Source: Actomonas sp051209155
GTDB taxonomy: Bacteria > Verrucomicrobiota > Verrucomicrobiia > Opitutales > Opitutaceae
Length of the DNA: 64,000 nucleotides
Assembly (NCBI GenBank): GCA_051209155.1
Contig: JBPJGB010000001.1
Strand: one strand, 5' to 3'
The translations under genes were made by a program, and so were the position numbers. The notes below the pieces were generated by a model. It made no database searches. It had not been told where the DNA came from and worked only from the letters and a program-made list of their open reading frames with translations. This document shows positions 16,858 through 26,936 of the stretch, in pieces. The first letter of the stretch is position 1. Each line of letters starts with the position of its first letter.

Positions 16858-18921
16858 TCACTTGGCGGTGAGGTCGAGGGTGGGGGCGTCCAGTTGGCTG
16901 CGGCGGTGGAAGTAGGCGCGCAAGGGGACGTCCTGCGCCGCGAGGCGGGACCAGATCGCGTTGGCGGTCGGCGTGTCGCGCTCGCTCCATGCCTGTTGCG
17001 CGCGCGCGGCGTCGGCCCACCACGTCGAAGCCTCCGCGGCGACGGGGTGGAGTGGGATGAACAGATCGAGGGGGGTGCGTTTGCCTTTCAACGTGGCCGG
17101 ACCGACGGGGAGGAAGCGGACGCGGCCCTCCAGCAGGGTCGCGATCTGCGCGCTCACCAGCACCTCGGTGTCGAGCGGACGGTTGGCGGTTTCCAAGCGC
17201 GAGGCGGTGTTCACGGCGTCGCCCATCACGGTGAACTCCATGCGGCGCGGATGGCCGACGTTGCCCACCATGACGGTGCCGTGGTGCACGCCGATCGCGA
17301 TGCGAAGTTGGGCGCGACCGGGCTCGGTCGCCCATTGCGTGTTGAGGCCCTGCAACGCGGCCTGCATGGCGAGGGCGGCGGCGACGGCGCGGGCGGAGTC
17401 CTCCGTCGGTCCCTCCGTGCGGGTGTCGCCCCACACCGCGAGGATGGCGTCGCCGATGTATTTTTGCAGGGTGCCGCCGTGGGCGAGCACGCAGTCGACC
17501 ATGGCGGTGAAGTAGGTGTTGAGCTGGCCAACAAAAGCCTCGGGATCGGCGTCCTCCACCCAGGACGTAAAGCCGCGCAAGTCGGCGAAGAGCACGGTCA
17601 CGGCGCGACGTTCCCCGCGCAGAGATTGGGCGAAGTTGTCGGGCCGGTCGGCGATGAGTTGAGCGACCTCCTCGGAGACGTAGCGTCCCAACATCGAGCG
17701 CAGCCGGCGGCGCTCCCGTTGTTCGCTCACCAGTTGCGCCCCGATGCCCAGCGCGCAGCCGCTAAGCCAGGCCGCGCCGGGCGCAACCAGCGGCACGACC
17801 AGATCGGCCAGCACGAACGCCGCCAGCGCGAGCACGAGCCAAAGCGCGCCGCCGCCAATCGCCAGCAACCCCTGTCGGCTGGCGCGGCGCGGGCGCGCAG
17901 TGTGCCCGAGTCCGGCAGCGGCGAGGAGGAGCACCAGCACGGCACCCAACACCGGCGGGAAGCTGCGCGGGGCGCGATCGTTGAGATAGGAGTCGGCCGC
18001 CTGGGCCTGCGCCATCACACCGGGCATGCGGCCGAGCGGAGTGAGGTGCACGTCTTTGAATTGGATCTCGGACAAGGGGCCGATCCACACGATGCGATCG
18101 CGAAAAAATTCCCCGTCGGCGAGCCAGTCGCCCTGCCAACGATCGGGCAAAAAGAGGTCCTCGATGGGCACGACCGGGATGTCGGCTGCGGCGAAGCGGT
18201 AGTCGATGAGCGGGCTGGTTGCGCGCGACTCGGCGGCGAGGGTTTGAGCGGCCGCCAAGGCGAGCGAAGGCACGGCGGCACTTGGGTCGGGCGCGAGGCC
18301 CAGCAGGCTGGCGTCGTCGAGCTGGGTTTCGCTGTGGCGGAGCACGCCGTCGGGGTCGGCCCAGACATTGGCGAAGCCGTGGCGGGCGCCGGCGGCGAGC
18401 AGCGGCGCGGAGGGTTCGCGCAGCACGGCCACCGCCTCGCCGGTCGCGCGGTGTTCCACCTGCCAGAGCGAGGCGAGCACAACCGGGGCGCCGGGTTCGG
18501 CCAGAGCGGCGGCGAAGTCGGCATCGCCGGGGTTGGGACCGGCAAAAACGATGTCGAACACGATGAGTTTGGCGCCGGCCGCGCGCAGGCGCCGCACGGT
18601 GTCGCCGAACATCGATCGGTCCCAGGGCCAGCCGGCCTGTAAGCGGGCGAGGGCGGGATCGGCGGCCACGAGTTCGGGGGCGCGTTCGGCGAGGGTGAAA
18701 CTGCTGTCGGTGATGCCGACGATGAGCGGCGCGGGACCACGGGGTGCACGCAGGTGGCGGCGCAGTCGGAAACGTTGGTCGAGCGCGATACCCTCAAGGG
18801 GTTGCTGCCACGACCACGAGATGCCCCAGGTGAGCACAATCACCAGCAGGCCCAGACCCAGGAGCCACGGGCGCGAGGGCAGAGTGCGGGAGGTTGCGGT
18901 GGGGGAGGTGGTGCCGGACAT
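16858..18921 (-). CDS. CHASE2-domain adenylate/guanylate cyclase
   Basis: A 687-residue membrane protein. One N-terminal membrane helix (18-34) precedes a large extracytoplasmic CHASE2 sensor (about 40-325; LIVGITDSSF, AGWPWDRSMFG, AKLIVFDIVFAG), then three helices (about 335-410) and a class III nucleotide cyclase domain. The two metal-binding aspartates are in VTVLFADLRGFT (Asp447) and YIGDAILAVWGD (Asp491). The segment MGDAVNTASRLE carries the transition-state and substrate residues. By family it makes cAMP (or cGMP) in response to a periplasmic signal. A perfect 7-base inverted repeat lies just before its ATG. First gene of the operon with the FecR-like and barrel proteins. Confidence 0.9.
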   Translation of the reverse strand: MSGTTSPTATSRTLPSRPWLLGLGLLVIVLTWGISWSWQQPLEGIALDQRFRLRRHLRAPRGPAPLIVGITDSSFTLAERAPELVAADPALARLQAGWPWDRSMFGDTVRRLRAAGAKLIVFDIVFAGPNPGDADFAAALAEPGAPVVLASLWQVEHRATGEAVAVLREPSAPLLAAGARHGFANVWADPDGVLRHSETQLDDASLLGLAPDPSAAVPSLALAAAQTLAAESRATSPLIDYRFAAADIPVVPIEDLFLPDRWQGDWLADGEFFRDRIVWIGPLSEIQFKDVHLTPLGRMPGVMAQAQAADSYLNDRAPRSFPPVLGAVLVLLLAAAGLGHTARPRRASRQGLLAIGGGALWLVLALAAFVLADLVVPLVAPGAAWLSGCALGIGAQLVSEQRERRRLRSMLGRYVSEEVAQLIADRPDNFAQSLRGERRAVTVLFADLRGFTSWVEDADPEAFVGQLNTYFTAMVDCVLAHGGTLQKYIGDAILAVWGDTRTEGPTEDSARAVAAALAMQAALQGLNTQWATEPGRAQLRIAIGVHHGTVMVGNVGHPRRMEFTVMGDAVNTASRLETANRPLDTEVLVSAQIATLLEGRVRFLPVGPATLKGKRTPLDLFIPLHPVAAEASTWWADAARAQQAWSERDTPTANAIWSRLAAQDVPLRAYFHRRSQLDAPTLDLTAK

Positions 18922-18924
18922 CGA

Positions 18925-18941
18925 ATCGGAAGGATTCCGAT
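18925..18941. promoter_or_regulatory. inverted repeat abutting the cyclase start codon
   Basis: ATCGGAA-GGA-TTCCGAT, 7-base perfect arms, ends four bases before the ATG of the cyclase gene. No Shine-Dalgarno sequence is visible in that space, so the repeat could be an operator or an RNA structure affecting initiation. Function is inferred only from position. Confidence 0.35.
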
Positions 18942-19025
18942 CGATGAGCTAACTCCCGGCAGATGAACGCTGCGTGAGCTTAAGATGAGAACTTGTTCAT
19001 CAAACGCCGCGCCGCGCGGGGCGCC

Positions 19026-19778
19026 TTATTTGGCGCCGAGCAACTGCTGGGTGAGGAACGCGGTCTGGGCGGCGGCCAGTTCCTTGAGTCCGCCTTGGGC
19101 GAGCGCGAGCAAGGTGGAGAACTGTTCGGGCGAGAAGGTCGATTCCTCGCCGCTGCTCTGCACCTCGACGAATTGGCCGCTGCCGGTCATCACGATGTTG
19201 GCGTCGACCTCGGCGTCACGGTCCTCGGTGTAGGGCAGGTCGAGCATGGGGGTGCCATTGACGATGCCCACGCTCACGGCGGCGATGGAGTCCTTGAGCG
19301 GGTTCTCGGTGATACGGCCGACGTCGAGCAGCTTCTGCACGGCGAGGCGGGCGGCGACGTAGGCGCCGGTGATGGACGCGGTGCGGGTGCCGCCGTCGGC
19401 CTGGAGCACGTCGCAGTCGATCCAAAGGGTGTGGGTGCCGAGTTTTTCGAGGTCCACGATGGCGCGCAGTGAGCGGCCGATGAGGCGCTGGATCTCAACG
19501 GAGCGGCCGTCGACCTTGCCCTTGGAGCTGTCGCGCTGTTTGCGGTCGTGCGTGCTGTAGGGGAGCATCGAATACTCGGCGGTGATCCAGCCGCCCGACA
19601 CGTTCTGGGCGCGCATCCAGCCGGGCACCCGGGCTTCGATGGTCGCGCCGCAGATGACGCGGGTGTGGCCAAACGATACCAGCACGGAGCCGGTGGCGTT
19701 GGGCGCGATGTCGGCCTGGAAGGAAATCGGGCGCAGCTGATGCGGCAGGCGGCCGTCGGCGCGGGTGGTGTCGGTCAT
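19026..19778 (-). CDS. rph: ribonuclease PH
   Basis: A 250-residue phosphorolytic 3'-5' exoribonuclease that trims tRNA 3' ends. The N-terminal RADGRLPHQLRPI, central GWITAEYSMLPYSTHDRKQR, and QADGGTRTASITGAYVA with the phosphate/RNA-binding residues are all intact, as is the VDANIVMTGSGQFVEVQ strand. Length is close to the family norm (about 240). The ATG at 19778 (MTDTTRADGR) matches the usual start, and an upstream in-frame GTG is not needed. It stands between the cyclase operon and a repeat-filled spacer and appears monocistronic. Confidence 0.95.
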   Translation of the reverse strand: MTDTTRADGRLPHQLRPISFQADIAPNATGSVLVSFGHTRVICGATIEARVPGWMRAQNVSGGWITAEYSMLPYSTHDRKQRDSSKGKVDGRSVEIQRLIGRSLRAIVDLEKLGTHTLWIDCDVLQADGGTRTASITGAYVAARLAVQKLLDVGRITENPLKDSIAAVSVGIVNGTPMLDLPYTEDRDAEVDANIVMTGSGQFVEVQSSGEESTFSPEQFSTLLALAQGGLKELAAAQTAFLTQQLLGAK

Positions 19779-19893
19779 GGGGGCCACCTCATGCGGGCTT
19801 GGAGCCGAGCGCAAGCTGTGGATGCGATCGGGCGGTTGCCGGGCTGGACGCAGTCGATCACGAAATGACGCGAAGCAGAGCGGTATGCGTGGT

Positions 19894-20345
19894 GGTTAAG
19901 CGCAGATGACGCAGATGGGCGCAGATGCTGAGGGGCAGGGAGTTTTTTAACCACGGAGCGCACAGCGGAGCACAGAGCCGGAGAGGCATGCGCGACGCCG
20001 TCGGGGATCACCGCGTTCGCGGGACAGGCGTCGGCGTCCACCTGATCGGAAAAGGTGGACCGCGACCTCCGGACGCGGTGCTGCGGCGGAGTGGATTACT
20101 TGGTTGAACCGCCGATGACGCGGATGGGCGCAGATGCTGGGAGGCCCGCCTTCGCTGAAGCTCCGGCTGACGGGGCAGAACATGCTTGGGAACGCTGATA
20201 GGCGCTAATCTTCGCTCAAACCAATCAGCGAAAATCAGCGTCGATTAGCGTTCCTCGATGGTTCGCGGGAACGTGGTCCCTGTCCGGCGAACGCGACCTC
20301 CGGACGCGGTGCTGCGGTGGAGTGGCTTCGCGTGTCTTCGCGCTC
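19894..20345. repeat. composite palindromic intergenic repeat block
   Basis: This 450-base gap holds several repeat modules in series. They are a GCAGATGACGCAGATGGGCG unit, a ttaaccac-gagcgcacag unit, a CGCGTTCGCGGGACAGGCGT ... GGTGGACCGCGACCTCCGGA unit, a second GCCGATGACGCGGATGGGCG unit, and a GGAACGCTGATAGGCGCTAA ... TCGATTAGCGTTCC stem. The block 20103-20325 recurs almost unchanged at about 34825-35045 and 38541-38762. No gene is supported in it. Confidence 0.85.
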
Positions 20346-20442
20346 TTCGCGGTTCGATAACCCGTTGCCTCACCGCATCCGCACCCGTCTGCCCCTCGGC
20401 GTCGCGCCGCCGCGTTCGCGAAGGCGTCGGTCGCCGAGCGCC

Positions 20443-20474
20443 AAAAAAAACCGCCGGTGCTTGGCCGGCGGTTT
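20443..20474 (-). terminator. Rho-independent terminator of korB
   Basis: On the minus strand AAACCGCCGG-CCAAGCA-CCGGCGGTTT is followed by more T residues (eight Ts in all, 20450-20443). It lies 27 bases after the korB stop. Confidence 0.88.
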
Positions 20475-20500
20475 GAGAGGGAGGCGCGCTGCGAAGACGC

Positions 20501-21406
20501 TCAGCGCATGCGGGCGAAGGTCTGCTTGAGCAGGGTCGCGTCGTCGGCTTGTTTGGTCTTCTCGCGGGCCTTGGCGATGAGGCCGGCCTCGAGGGCGTTT
20601 TTGGTCGGGCGCTGCACCTCGTAATACACGCCGAACTTGCCGGGCCAGGGTTCGCTGGCGAGGCCCATGGCGGCAGTGATATCGGTTTTGTCGTGCGTGG
20701 CCTCGTCAATGAGTTCGAAGCCGCCGCCCTTGCGGGGATTGGCGGAGTCGAAGGCGCCGGGGTGGAACTCAACGCACTCGGAGAGGATTTCGACGACGGC
20801 GAAGCCGGGATGCTCGGCCGCGCGCACCATCATCTCGGTCATGTGCTTGATCTGGGTGGCGTGCGAGCGGGCGACGAAGGTGGCGCCGGAGTTGACCAGT
20901 TTGCGCATCGGGTTGATGGGCTGGTCGATCGCACCCCAGGGGTCGGTCTTGGAACGGAAGCCCTCGGGGGAGGTCGGCGAGGTCTGCTTTTTGGTGAGAC
21001 CGTAAACCTGATTGTCCATGATGACGTAGGTCAGGTTCACGTTCTTGCGGGCCACGTGATCGAGGTGGTTGCCGCCGATCGAGAAGCCGTCGCCGTCGCC
21101 GCCGAAGACAAAGACCTTGAGGTCATCGCGCGAGAGGCTGATGCCGGCGGAGAAGGGGACGGAGCGGCCGTGAATGAAGTGGCCGCCGTGGGTGTTGACG
21201 AAGTAGGGGAAGCGCGACGAGCAACCGATGCCGGCCATCGTGACGATGGACTCGTGCGGGTAATTGAGTTGCTCGAGGGCGCGGTAGAAACAGGCCAGCA
21301 CGGCGAAGTCACCACAACCGGGGCACCACGTCGGGTGGTCGGCGGTGAGAGCTTTTTTGGTGAGCTTGGGCTGGTCGGGGGCCGGGGCTTCTGCGGTAGC
21401 GGACAT
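20501..21406 (-). CDS. korB: 2-oxoacid:ferredoxin oxidoreductase, beta subunit (TPP-binding)
   Basis: A 301-residue TPP-binding subunit. It starts with the cluster motif TWCPGCGDFAVL (Cys28/31) and has the SIVTMAGIGCSSRFPYF loop. The TPP-Mg motif is GGDGDGFSIGGNH, and MDNQVYGLTKKQTSPTS completes the family signature. With the alpha/gamma subunit it oxidatively decarboxylates a 2-oxoacid (2-oxoglutarate or pyruvate type) to acyl-CoA, reducing ferredoxin. The two-subunit architecture resembles Kor-type enzymes, but the substrate cannot be read from sequence alone. It is 113 bases downstream of korA on the same strand, with a strong terminator after it. Confidence 0.9.
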   Translation of the reverse strand: MSATAEAPAPDQPKLTKKALTADHPTWCPGCGDFAVLACFYRALEQLNYPHESIVTMAGIGCSSRFPYFVNTHGGHFIHGRSVPFSAGISLSRDDLKVFVFGGDGDGFSIGGNHLDHVARKNVNLTYVIMDNQVYGLTKKQTSPTSPEGFRSKTDPWGAIDQPINPMRKLVNSGATFVARSHATQIKHMTEMMVRAAEHPGFAVVEILSECVEFHPGAFDSANPRKGGGFELIDEATHDKTDITAAMGLASEPWPGKFGVYYEVQRPTKNALEAGLIAKAREKTKQADDATLLKQTFARMR

Positions 21407-21519
21407 GGCGGAAGGAGAAGTTTGGAAGGATGAAGTCTGATGTCAGACGGGAGAGGTCAGACCGGCTTCCTGGTTGGGATTTGGGATTTTGAGAGTTGGG
21501 ATTTGCTCGCAACGCGCGC

Positions 21520-23361
<1,842 letters not shown>

Positions 23362-23632
23362 TACGGGGGTTTGTGGGAACGGCGATGAAGCGTGCTCGCT
23401 GGGGGGCAGTCAACGCGCGGTTGGGTAAATGACACGGTTTTGACGCACAAAATTATCCTGACTGTTCAACAAAGCGCCGGGGGGCGGCCGAGATTCTGCT
23501 GCCAGACTCCCGATGGGACTCGCCAATGGTCGCCGTGGCGCGTTAGTTCAGCGCGCCGGCTGGTCATGGGGCTCCCGAAAACCGGGTGGCGTGCTTCCGC
23601 CGGCAACCTGCGCCGCAGAGCGTGGTTTCTCT

Positions 23633-24259
23633 ATGGTCTTTTCCGTCTCTCTCATCCCGCGCCGTCGGTCGGCCCTTGGTCTGGCCTTCCTCATGGGATT
23701 CCTGCCACTCGTTCGCGCCCAGTCTCCCGCGGAGGCGGCGCCCGGCGAGCGGATCGGCGATTACGTGCTGCAGCCGCTGGACCTGATCCGCGTCCGCATT
23801 TACAACGAGCCCAACCTCGATCGGGAGGTGCGGATCTCCGGCGATTACCGGGTCAATCTGCCCCTCATTGGCAGTGTGGATCTGAACGACCAGACGATCC
23901 AACAGGCGCAGGATCAAATCAGCGCACTCTACGATCGTGACTTCCTGGTGAACCCGCAGGTCAATGTCATCGTGCTCGATTACGCCCGACGCACGGTGAA
24001 CGTGATGGGGGCGGTGGGCGCACCCGGGGAGATCGCGTTTCCGCGCGAGGAGGAGATGTCCTTGCTGAGTGCGATCTCGCGGGCCGGCGGTTTTTCGCGG
24101 TTGGGAGATCGCAAGCGGGTCCGGCTGACTCGCAAGGTGAAGGACGAGCCCGCTGTCACCTTCGTGATCGATGTGAATGAACTCATCGAGGGTGAGTCCG
24201 GTGATTTGTGGCCGTTGCAGACTTCCGATGTGATTTACGTGCCGGAGCGCTTCTTCTGA
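23633..24259 (+). CDS. polysaccharide biosynthesis/export protein (Wza-like, short)
   Basis: A 208-residue exported protein. A signal peptide (residues about 12-28, ending LVRAQSPAEA) leads into the Poly_export domain (GDYVLQPLDLIRVRIYNEPN, then VRISGDYRVNLPLIGSVDL). A SLBB-like second half follows (YARRTVNVMGAVGAPGEIAFP, LLSAISRAGGFSRLGDRKRV, SDVIYVPERFF). It is shorter than full Wza (about 380) and lacks a lipobox Cys, so it is probably a periplasmic partner or a minimal export protein. The ATG at 23633 gives the signal peptide. It is closely similar to the gene at 26030, and no glycosyltransferase or Wzc-like gene is nearby. Confidence 0.87.
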   Translation: MVFSVSLIPRRRSALGLAFLMGFLPLVRAQSPAEAAPGERIGDYVLQPLDLIRVRIYNEPNLDREVRISGDYRVNLPLIGSVDLNDQTIQQAQDQISALYDRDFLVNPQVNVIVLDYARRTVNVMGAVGAPGEIAFPREEEMSLLSAISRAGGFSRLGDRKRVRLTRKVKDEPAVTFVIDVNELIEGESGDLWPLQTSDVIYVPERFF

Positions 24260-24296
24260 GCCGACCGCCACGGAAGCGGGTCATGCCAACAAGGCA

Positions 24297-24328
24297 AAAC
24301 GCCCGAAGCGTGAGCGCCTCGGGCGTTT
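24297..24328. terminator. bidirectional hairpin terminator
   Basis: AAACGCCCGA-loop-TCGGGCGTTT sits between convergent genes ending at 24259 (+) and 24354 (-). T-rich tails occur on both sides, the stronger on the minus strand. Confidence 0.7.
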
Positions 24329-24353
24329 GCGGGAGCGCGGTGGGGGCGCGGCC

Positions 24354-25865
24354 TCAGGAGTCTGACGGCGGCACCCGGTAGAGCTCGAGCAGGCCGATGC
24401 CGGTGGTGTCGCCCACGCCGGTGAGCTGCACGCTGTAAACGCCGGGCGGCAGCGTGACGACCATGGCGGCGTCGGCGCTGGTTTCATCGCTGAGGGCAAA
24501 GGCGCCGACCGTGGCCGCCGTGCTCACGACCGTGGCGTCGCCGGCCCAGTCGTCGTTGGTCGCGACCGGGGTGTCGTTGCCGTGGACGAAGACCTTGAGC
24601 TGCGGATTCTGCAGCGTGCCGGCGACATCGTAGGCCGCGAGTTCCGGGCCGATGCCACGAATGAGCACGGTGGCGTCCTCCGAGCCGGCGACCACGAAGC
24701 CGAGGGTCGGCACGTCGTTACCGGTGCCGACGAAGGTGCGGGCGGAGATGTTGGTGAGGATACCGCCGGTGCCGTAATCGGCGTCATACAACTCGGCCAG
24801 GGCGATGCCCGGGGTGCCGGTGGCGGACTCAATGTGCACGCTGTAGGAACCGGGGTCCATCGTGCGCAGGAAGGCGGCGTCGAGCGAGTCGTCGGCGAGG
24901 GCAAAGGCGCCGAGGGCGACGGCGGCGTCGCGAATCGCTGCGTCGCCGGCCCAACCCGCGTTGACCGCGAGGGCGTCGCTCACGCCGGCGGCGAAGAGGC
25001 GCAGGCGGGGATCGGTGAGGGCGGTGGGTTGGTCGTAGTTGAGCAGGGTGGGGCCGATGCCGCGCACCAGCACGGACTTCGTATCCCCGGCCACGGCGAA
25101 ACCAACGATCATGGTCGCGTCGCCGCTGCCCGCGCTGGAGCGCACGGAGAGGTTGGAGAGTCCGCCACCGGCCACATCGACCGTGCTGCCGCCACCGGAG
25201 CCGGAACCGCTGCCGCCGCTGCCCGAGCCGCCGCTCCCACCCGAACCGCCCGAACCGCCGCTGCCGGAGGAGGCGGTCGTGATGCGGATGGCGTTCATGG
25301 TGACGTAGCCGTTGCCCTCGATGAGGGCGAGGAGCTGGAGGCGTCCGTCGTCGCCCACGGTGACGTCGGACCAGATGAGCCAATCGAGCGGCGAGACCGC
25401 GTGTGTGTTGGGTCGCCAGACCGCGGGCGGCGTGGCGCCGCGGTAGGTGGTGTCGGGGGCGATGGAGTTGGCGGTGTAGGTGCCGGCGTAGACGTCGAAC
25501 GTGCGCACGGCGACGACTTCGACACGGTAGCTCCCGGCGGGCAGGCCGTTGAAGGTGACGCTGCCGCCGTTGAAGTTGGAGGTCACGCTGGACTCCAGCG
25601 CCGCCGTGGTCACCCAGTCTTCGTCGGTGAAGTCGGCGCCGGGGCCGAAGGACGGGAACAGGGTGGAAACGGTCGCGCCGGTGTCGGCGCCGGTGTTGTA
25701 GTCGATGAGGGTGAAATCATCCTGGCCATTGGAGACGTTGGTCCAGTTGGTGCCGCCGTCGATGAGGCCGAGGTTTACGCGGGCTTCGATTTGAGCGTCG
25801 GTAAGGTGGATGCCGACCGCGAGAGCCAAGCTGAGCCCGGCGAGTGGTTTGCGGGAGAAGATCAT
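24354..25865 (-). CDS. large exported protein with GGS linker and two verrucomicrobial-type repeats
   Basis: A 503-residue exported protein. After the signal peptide (to about residue 24) comes a roughly 175-residue beta domain (WTNVSNGQDDFTLIDYNTG; LPAGSYRVEVVAVRTFDVYAG) of the kind fused to extracytoplasmic enzymes. A flexible linker follows, made almost only of Gly and Ser (about residues 200-230). Then come two copies of a ~120-residue repeat: each has the RGIGP motif (VLVRGIGPTLLNYDQP; VLIRGIGPELAAYDVA), an N-x-x-W-A-GDA motif and a VxLxGVxxTxGIxLxELY ending. Such repeats are frequent at C-termini of exported proteins in Opitutus-like genomes. No catalytic residues are recognised. It lies, in opposite orientation, between two paralogous polysaccharide-export genes. 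Confidence 0.8.
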   Translation of the reverse strand: MIFSRKPLAGLSLALAVGIHLTDAQIEARVNLGLIDGGTNWTNVSNGQDDFTLIDYNTGADTGATVSTLFPSFGPGADFTDEDWVTTAALESSVTSNFNGGSVTFNGLPAGSYRVEVVAVRTFDVYAGTYTANSIAPDTTYRGATPPAVWRPNTHAVSPLDWLIWSDVTVGDDGRLQLLALIEGNGYVTMNAIRITTASSGSGGSGGSGGSGGSGSGGSGSGSGGGSTVDVAGGGLSNLSVRSSAGSGDATMIVGFAVAGDTKSVLVRGIGPTLLNYDQPTALTDPRLRLFAAGVSDALAVNAGWAGDAAIRDAAVALGAFALADDSLDAAFLRTMDPGSYSVHIESATGTPGIALAELYDADYGTGGILTNISARTFVGTGNDVPTLGFVVAGSEDATVLIRGIGPELAAYDVAGTLQNPQLKVFVHGNDTPVATNDDWAGDATVVSTAATVGAFALSDETSADAAMVVTLPPGVYSVQLTGVGDTTGIGLLELYRVPPSDS

Positions 25866-26029
25866 GGTGCGCAGGGTGTTTGACGAGGAGACAGGACGCC
25901 GGAGGCGCCGGTGAAGGTTCGCCGCGAAGTTAGGCCATGCTCCGGAATGTCGGTATACGCATTGGTGCGTAGATGGGCGTGGAACGCGGGGCCGGGTTTG
26001 CGAGTCACACCGGCCTCCACGTCTTCTTT

Positions 26030-26680
26030 ATGTTCTCAATACTGCGGCTGCGGCCTTGGGTTTGGTGCATGGTTTTTAACTGCGCATGGCTCGGCGAATC
26101 ACCGGGTCAAACGCCCCCCACCGTCGCGGGCAGAGCGCGCGATTATGTGCTGCAGGCGCTGGATCGCATCAGCGTCAGGATCCACGACGACCCGACGCTG
26201 GATCGCGAGGTGCGGATCAGCCGGGAGCATCGCATCAACCTTCCGTTGATCGGAACGGTTGACCTCAAGGGCCTGAGCGTGGCCGCCGCCGAGGCGCGGA
26301 TCGCGCAGCGCTATGACGAGGAATACCTGGTGAACCCGCAGGTGAACCTGCTCGTGCTCGAATACGCCCGTCGTTCCGTCAACGTGCTCGGTTCGGTGCA
26401 AAAGCCGGGCGAGGTGGCTTTTCCGCGCGAGGATTCGCTTACCCTGTTGAGCGCGGTGGCCGGGGCGGGCGGATTCACCCGTTCGGCGAATCGCGCGAAG
26501 GTGCGCATCTCGCGCTTGAACGCCGAGGGCCGGATGGAATCACAGGTCTTCAACGTGGACCGGCTGATCAAAGGCGACGCCCGTGCCGGGTCCGATCCGG
26601 TTCTGCAGCGGGGCGACACCGTGTGGGTGCCCGATGTGCTGTCGCATGACGGCGGGGGAGACGGGGGCGGGGAGGGCTGA
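26030..26680 (+). CDS. polysaccharide biosynthesis/export protein, paralogue
   Basis: A 216-residue exported protein with the same architecture as the gene at 23633: signal segment, Poly_export domain (ARDYVLQALDRISVRIHDDP; REHRINLPLIGTVDL), SLBB-like half (YARRSVNVLGSVQKPGEVAFP; LLSAVAGAGGFTRSANRAKV), and a terminal GDTVWVPD motif. It differs in having a Gly/Asp-rich tail (DGGGDGGGEG) and a longer basic-hydrophobic leader. Upstream in-frame starts exist; the ATG at 26030 (MFSILRLRPWVW) gives the best leader. The two paralogues and the intervening gene may have arisen by local duplication. No capsule assembly genes are adjacent. Confidence 0.85.
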   Translation: MFSILRLRPWVWCMVFNCAWLGESPGQTPPTVAGRARDYVLQALDRISVRIHDDPTLDREVRISREHRINLPLIGTVDLKGLSVAAAEARIAQRYDEEYLVNPQVNLLVLEYARRSVNVLGSVQKPGEVAFPREDSLTLLSAVAGAGGFTRSANRAKVRISRLNAEGRMESQVFNVDRLIKGDARAGSDPVLQRGDTVWVPDVLSHDGGGDGGGEG

Positions 26681-26936
26681 GGGCCCGCCGCAAGATGCGC
26701 ACGCTGCCCGAGCGTGCTGTTGGACCTTATAAGTGTCCGGAGCAGGGTCTAGGGTCCCCATCCGGTCGGGTGGCGTTGGGCAGAATATGCGCAGTGCCCT
26801 GCGGGGTTGCGCGTGCTTTTCCGGGGGCGTAGACCCCCATGCCGTCAAGATGCGCGCGACGTGTGGCAAGGCTTGCGGAGCTGTTCATCCCGCCGGTGTG
26901 CCACAATGCCCCCAACACTCGCCGGGCAACCGGCCC
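26681..26936. other. noncoding spacer before the CoA-transferase gene
   Basis: About 255 bases with no supported gene or clear repeat module. The long in-frame extension of the CoA-transferase frame through this region reads as a Cys/Gly/Arg-rich leader with no family resemblance and is rejected. It presumably holds the promoter for the downstream gene. Confidence 0.4.

Noticed and set aside
24582..25883. 433-codon plus-strand ORF opposite the GGS-linker protein
   Set aside because: Antisense shadow; low-complexity Gly/Ala/Arg, no leader or domain.
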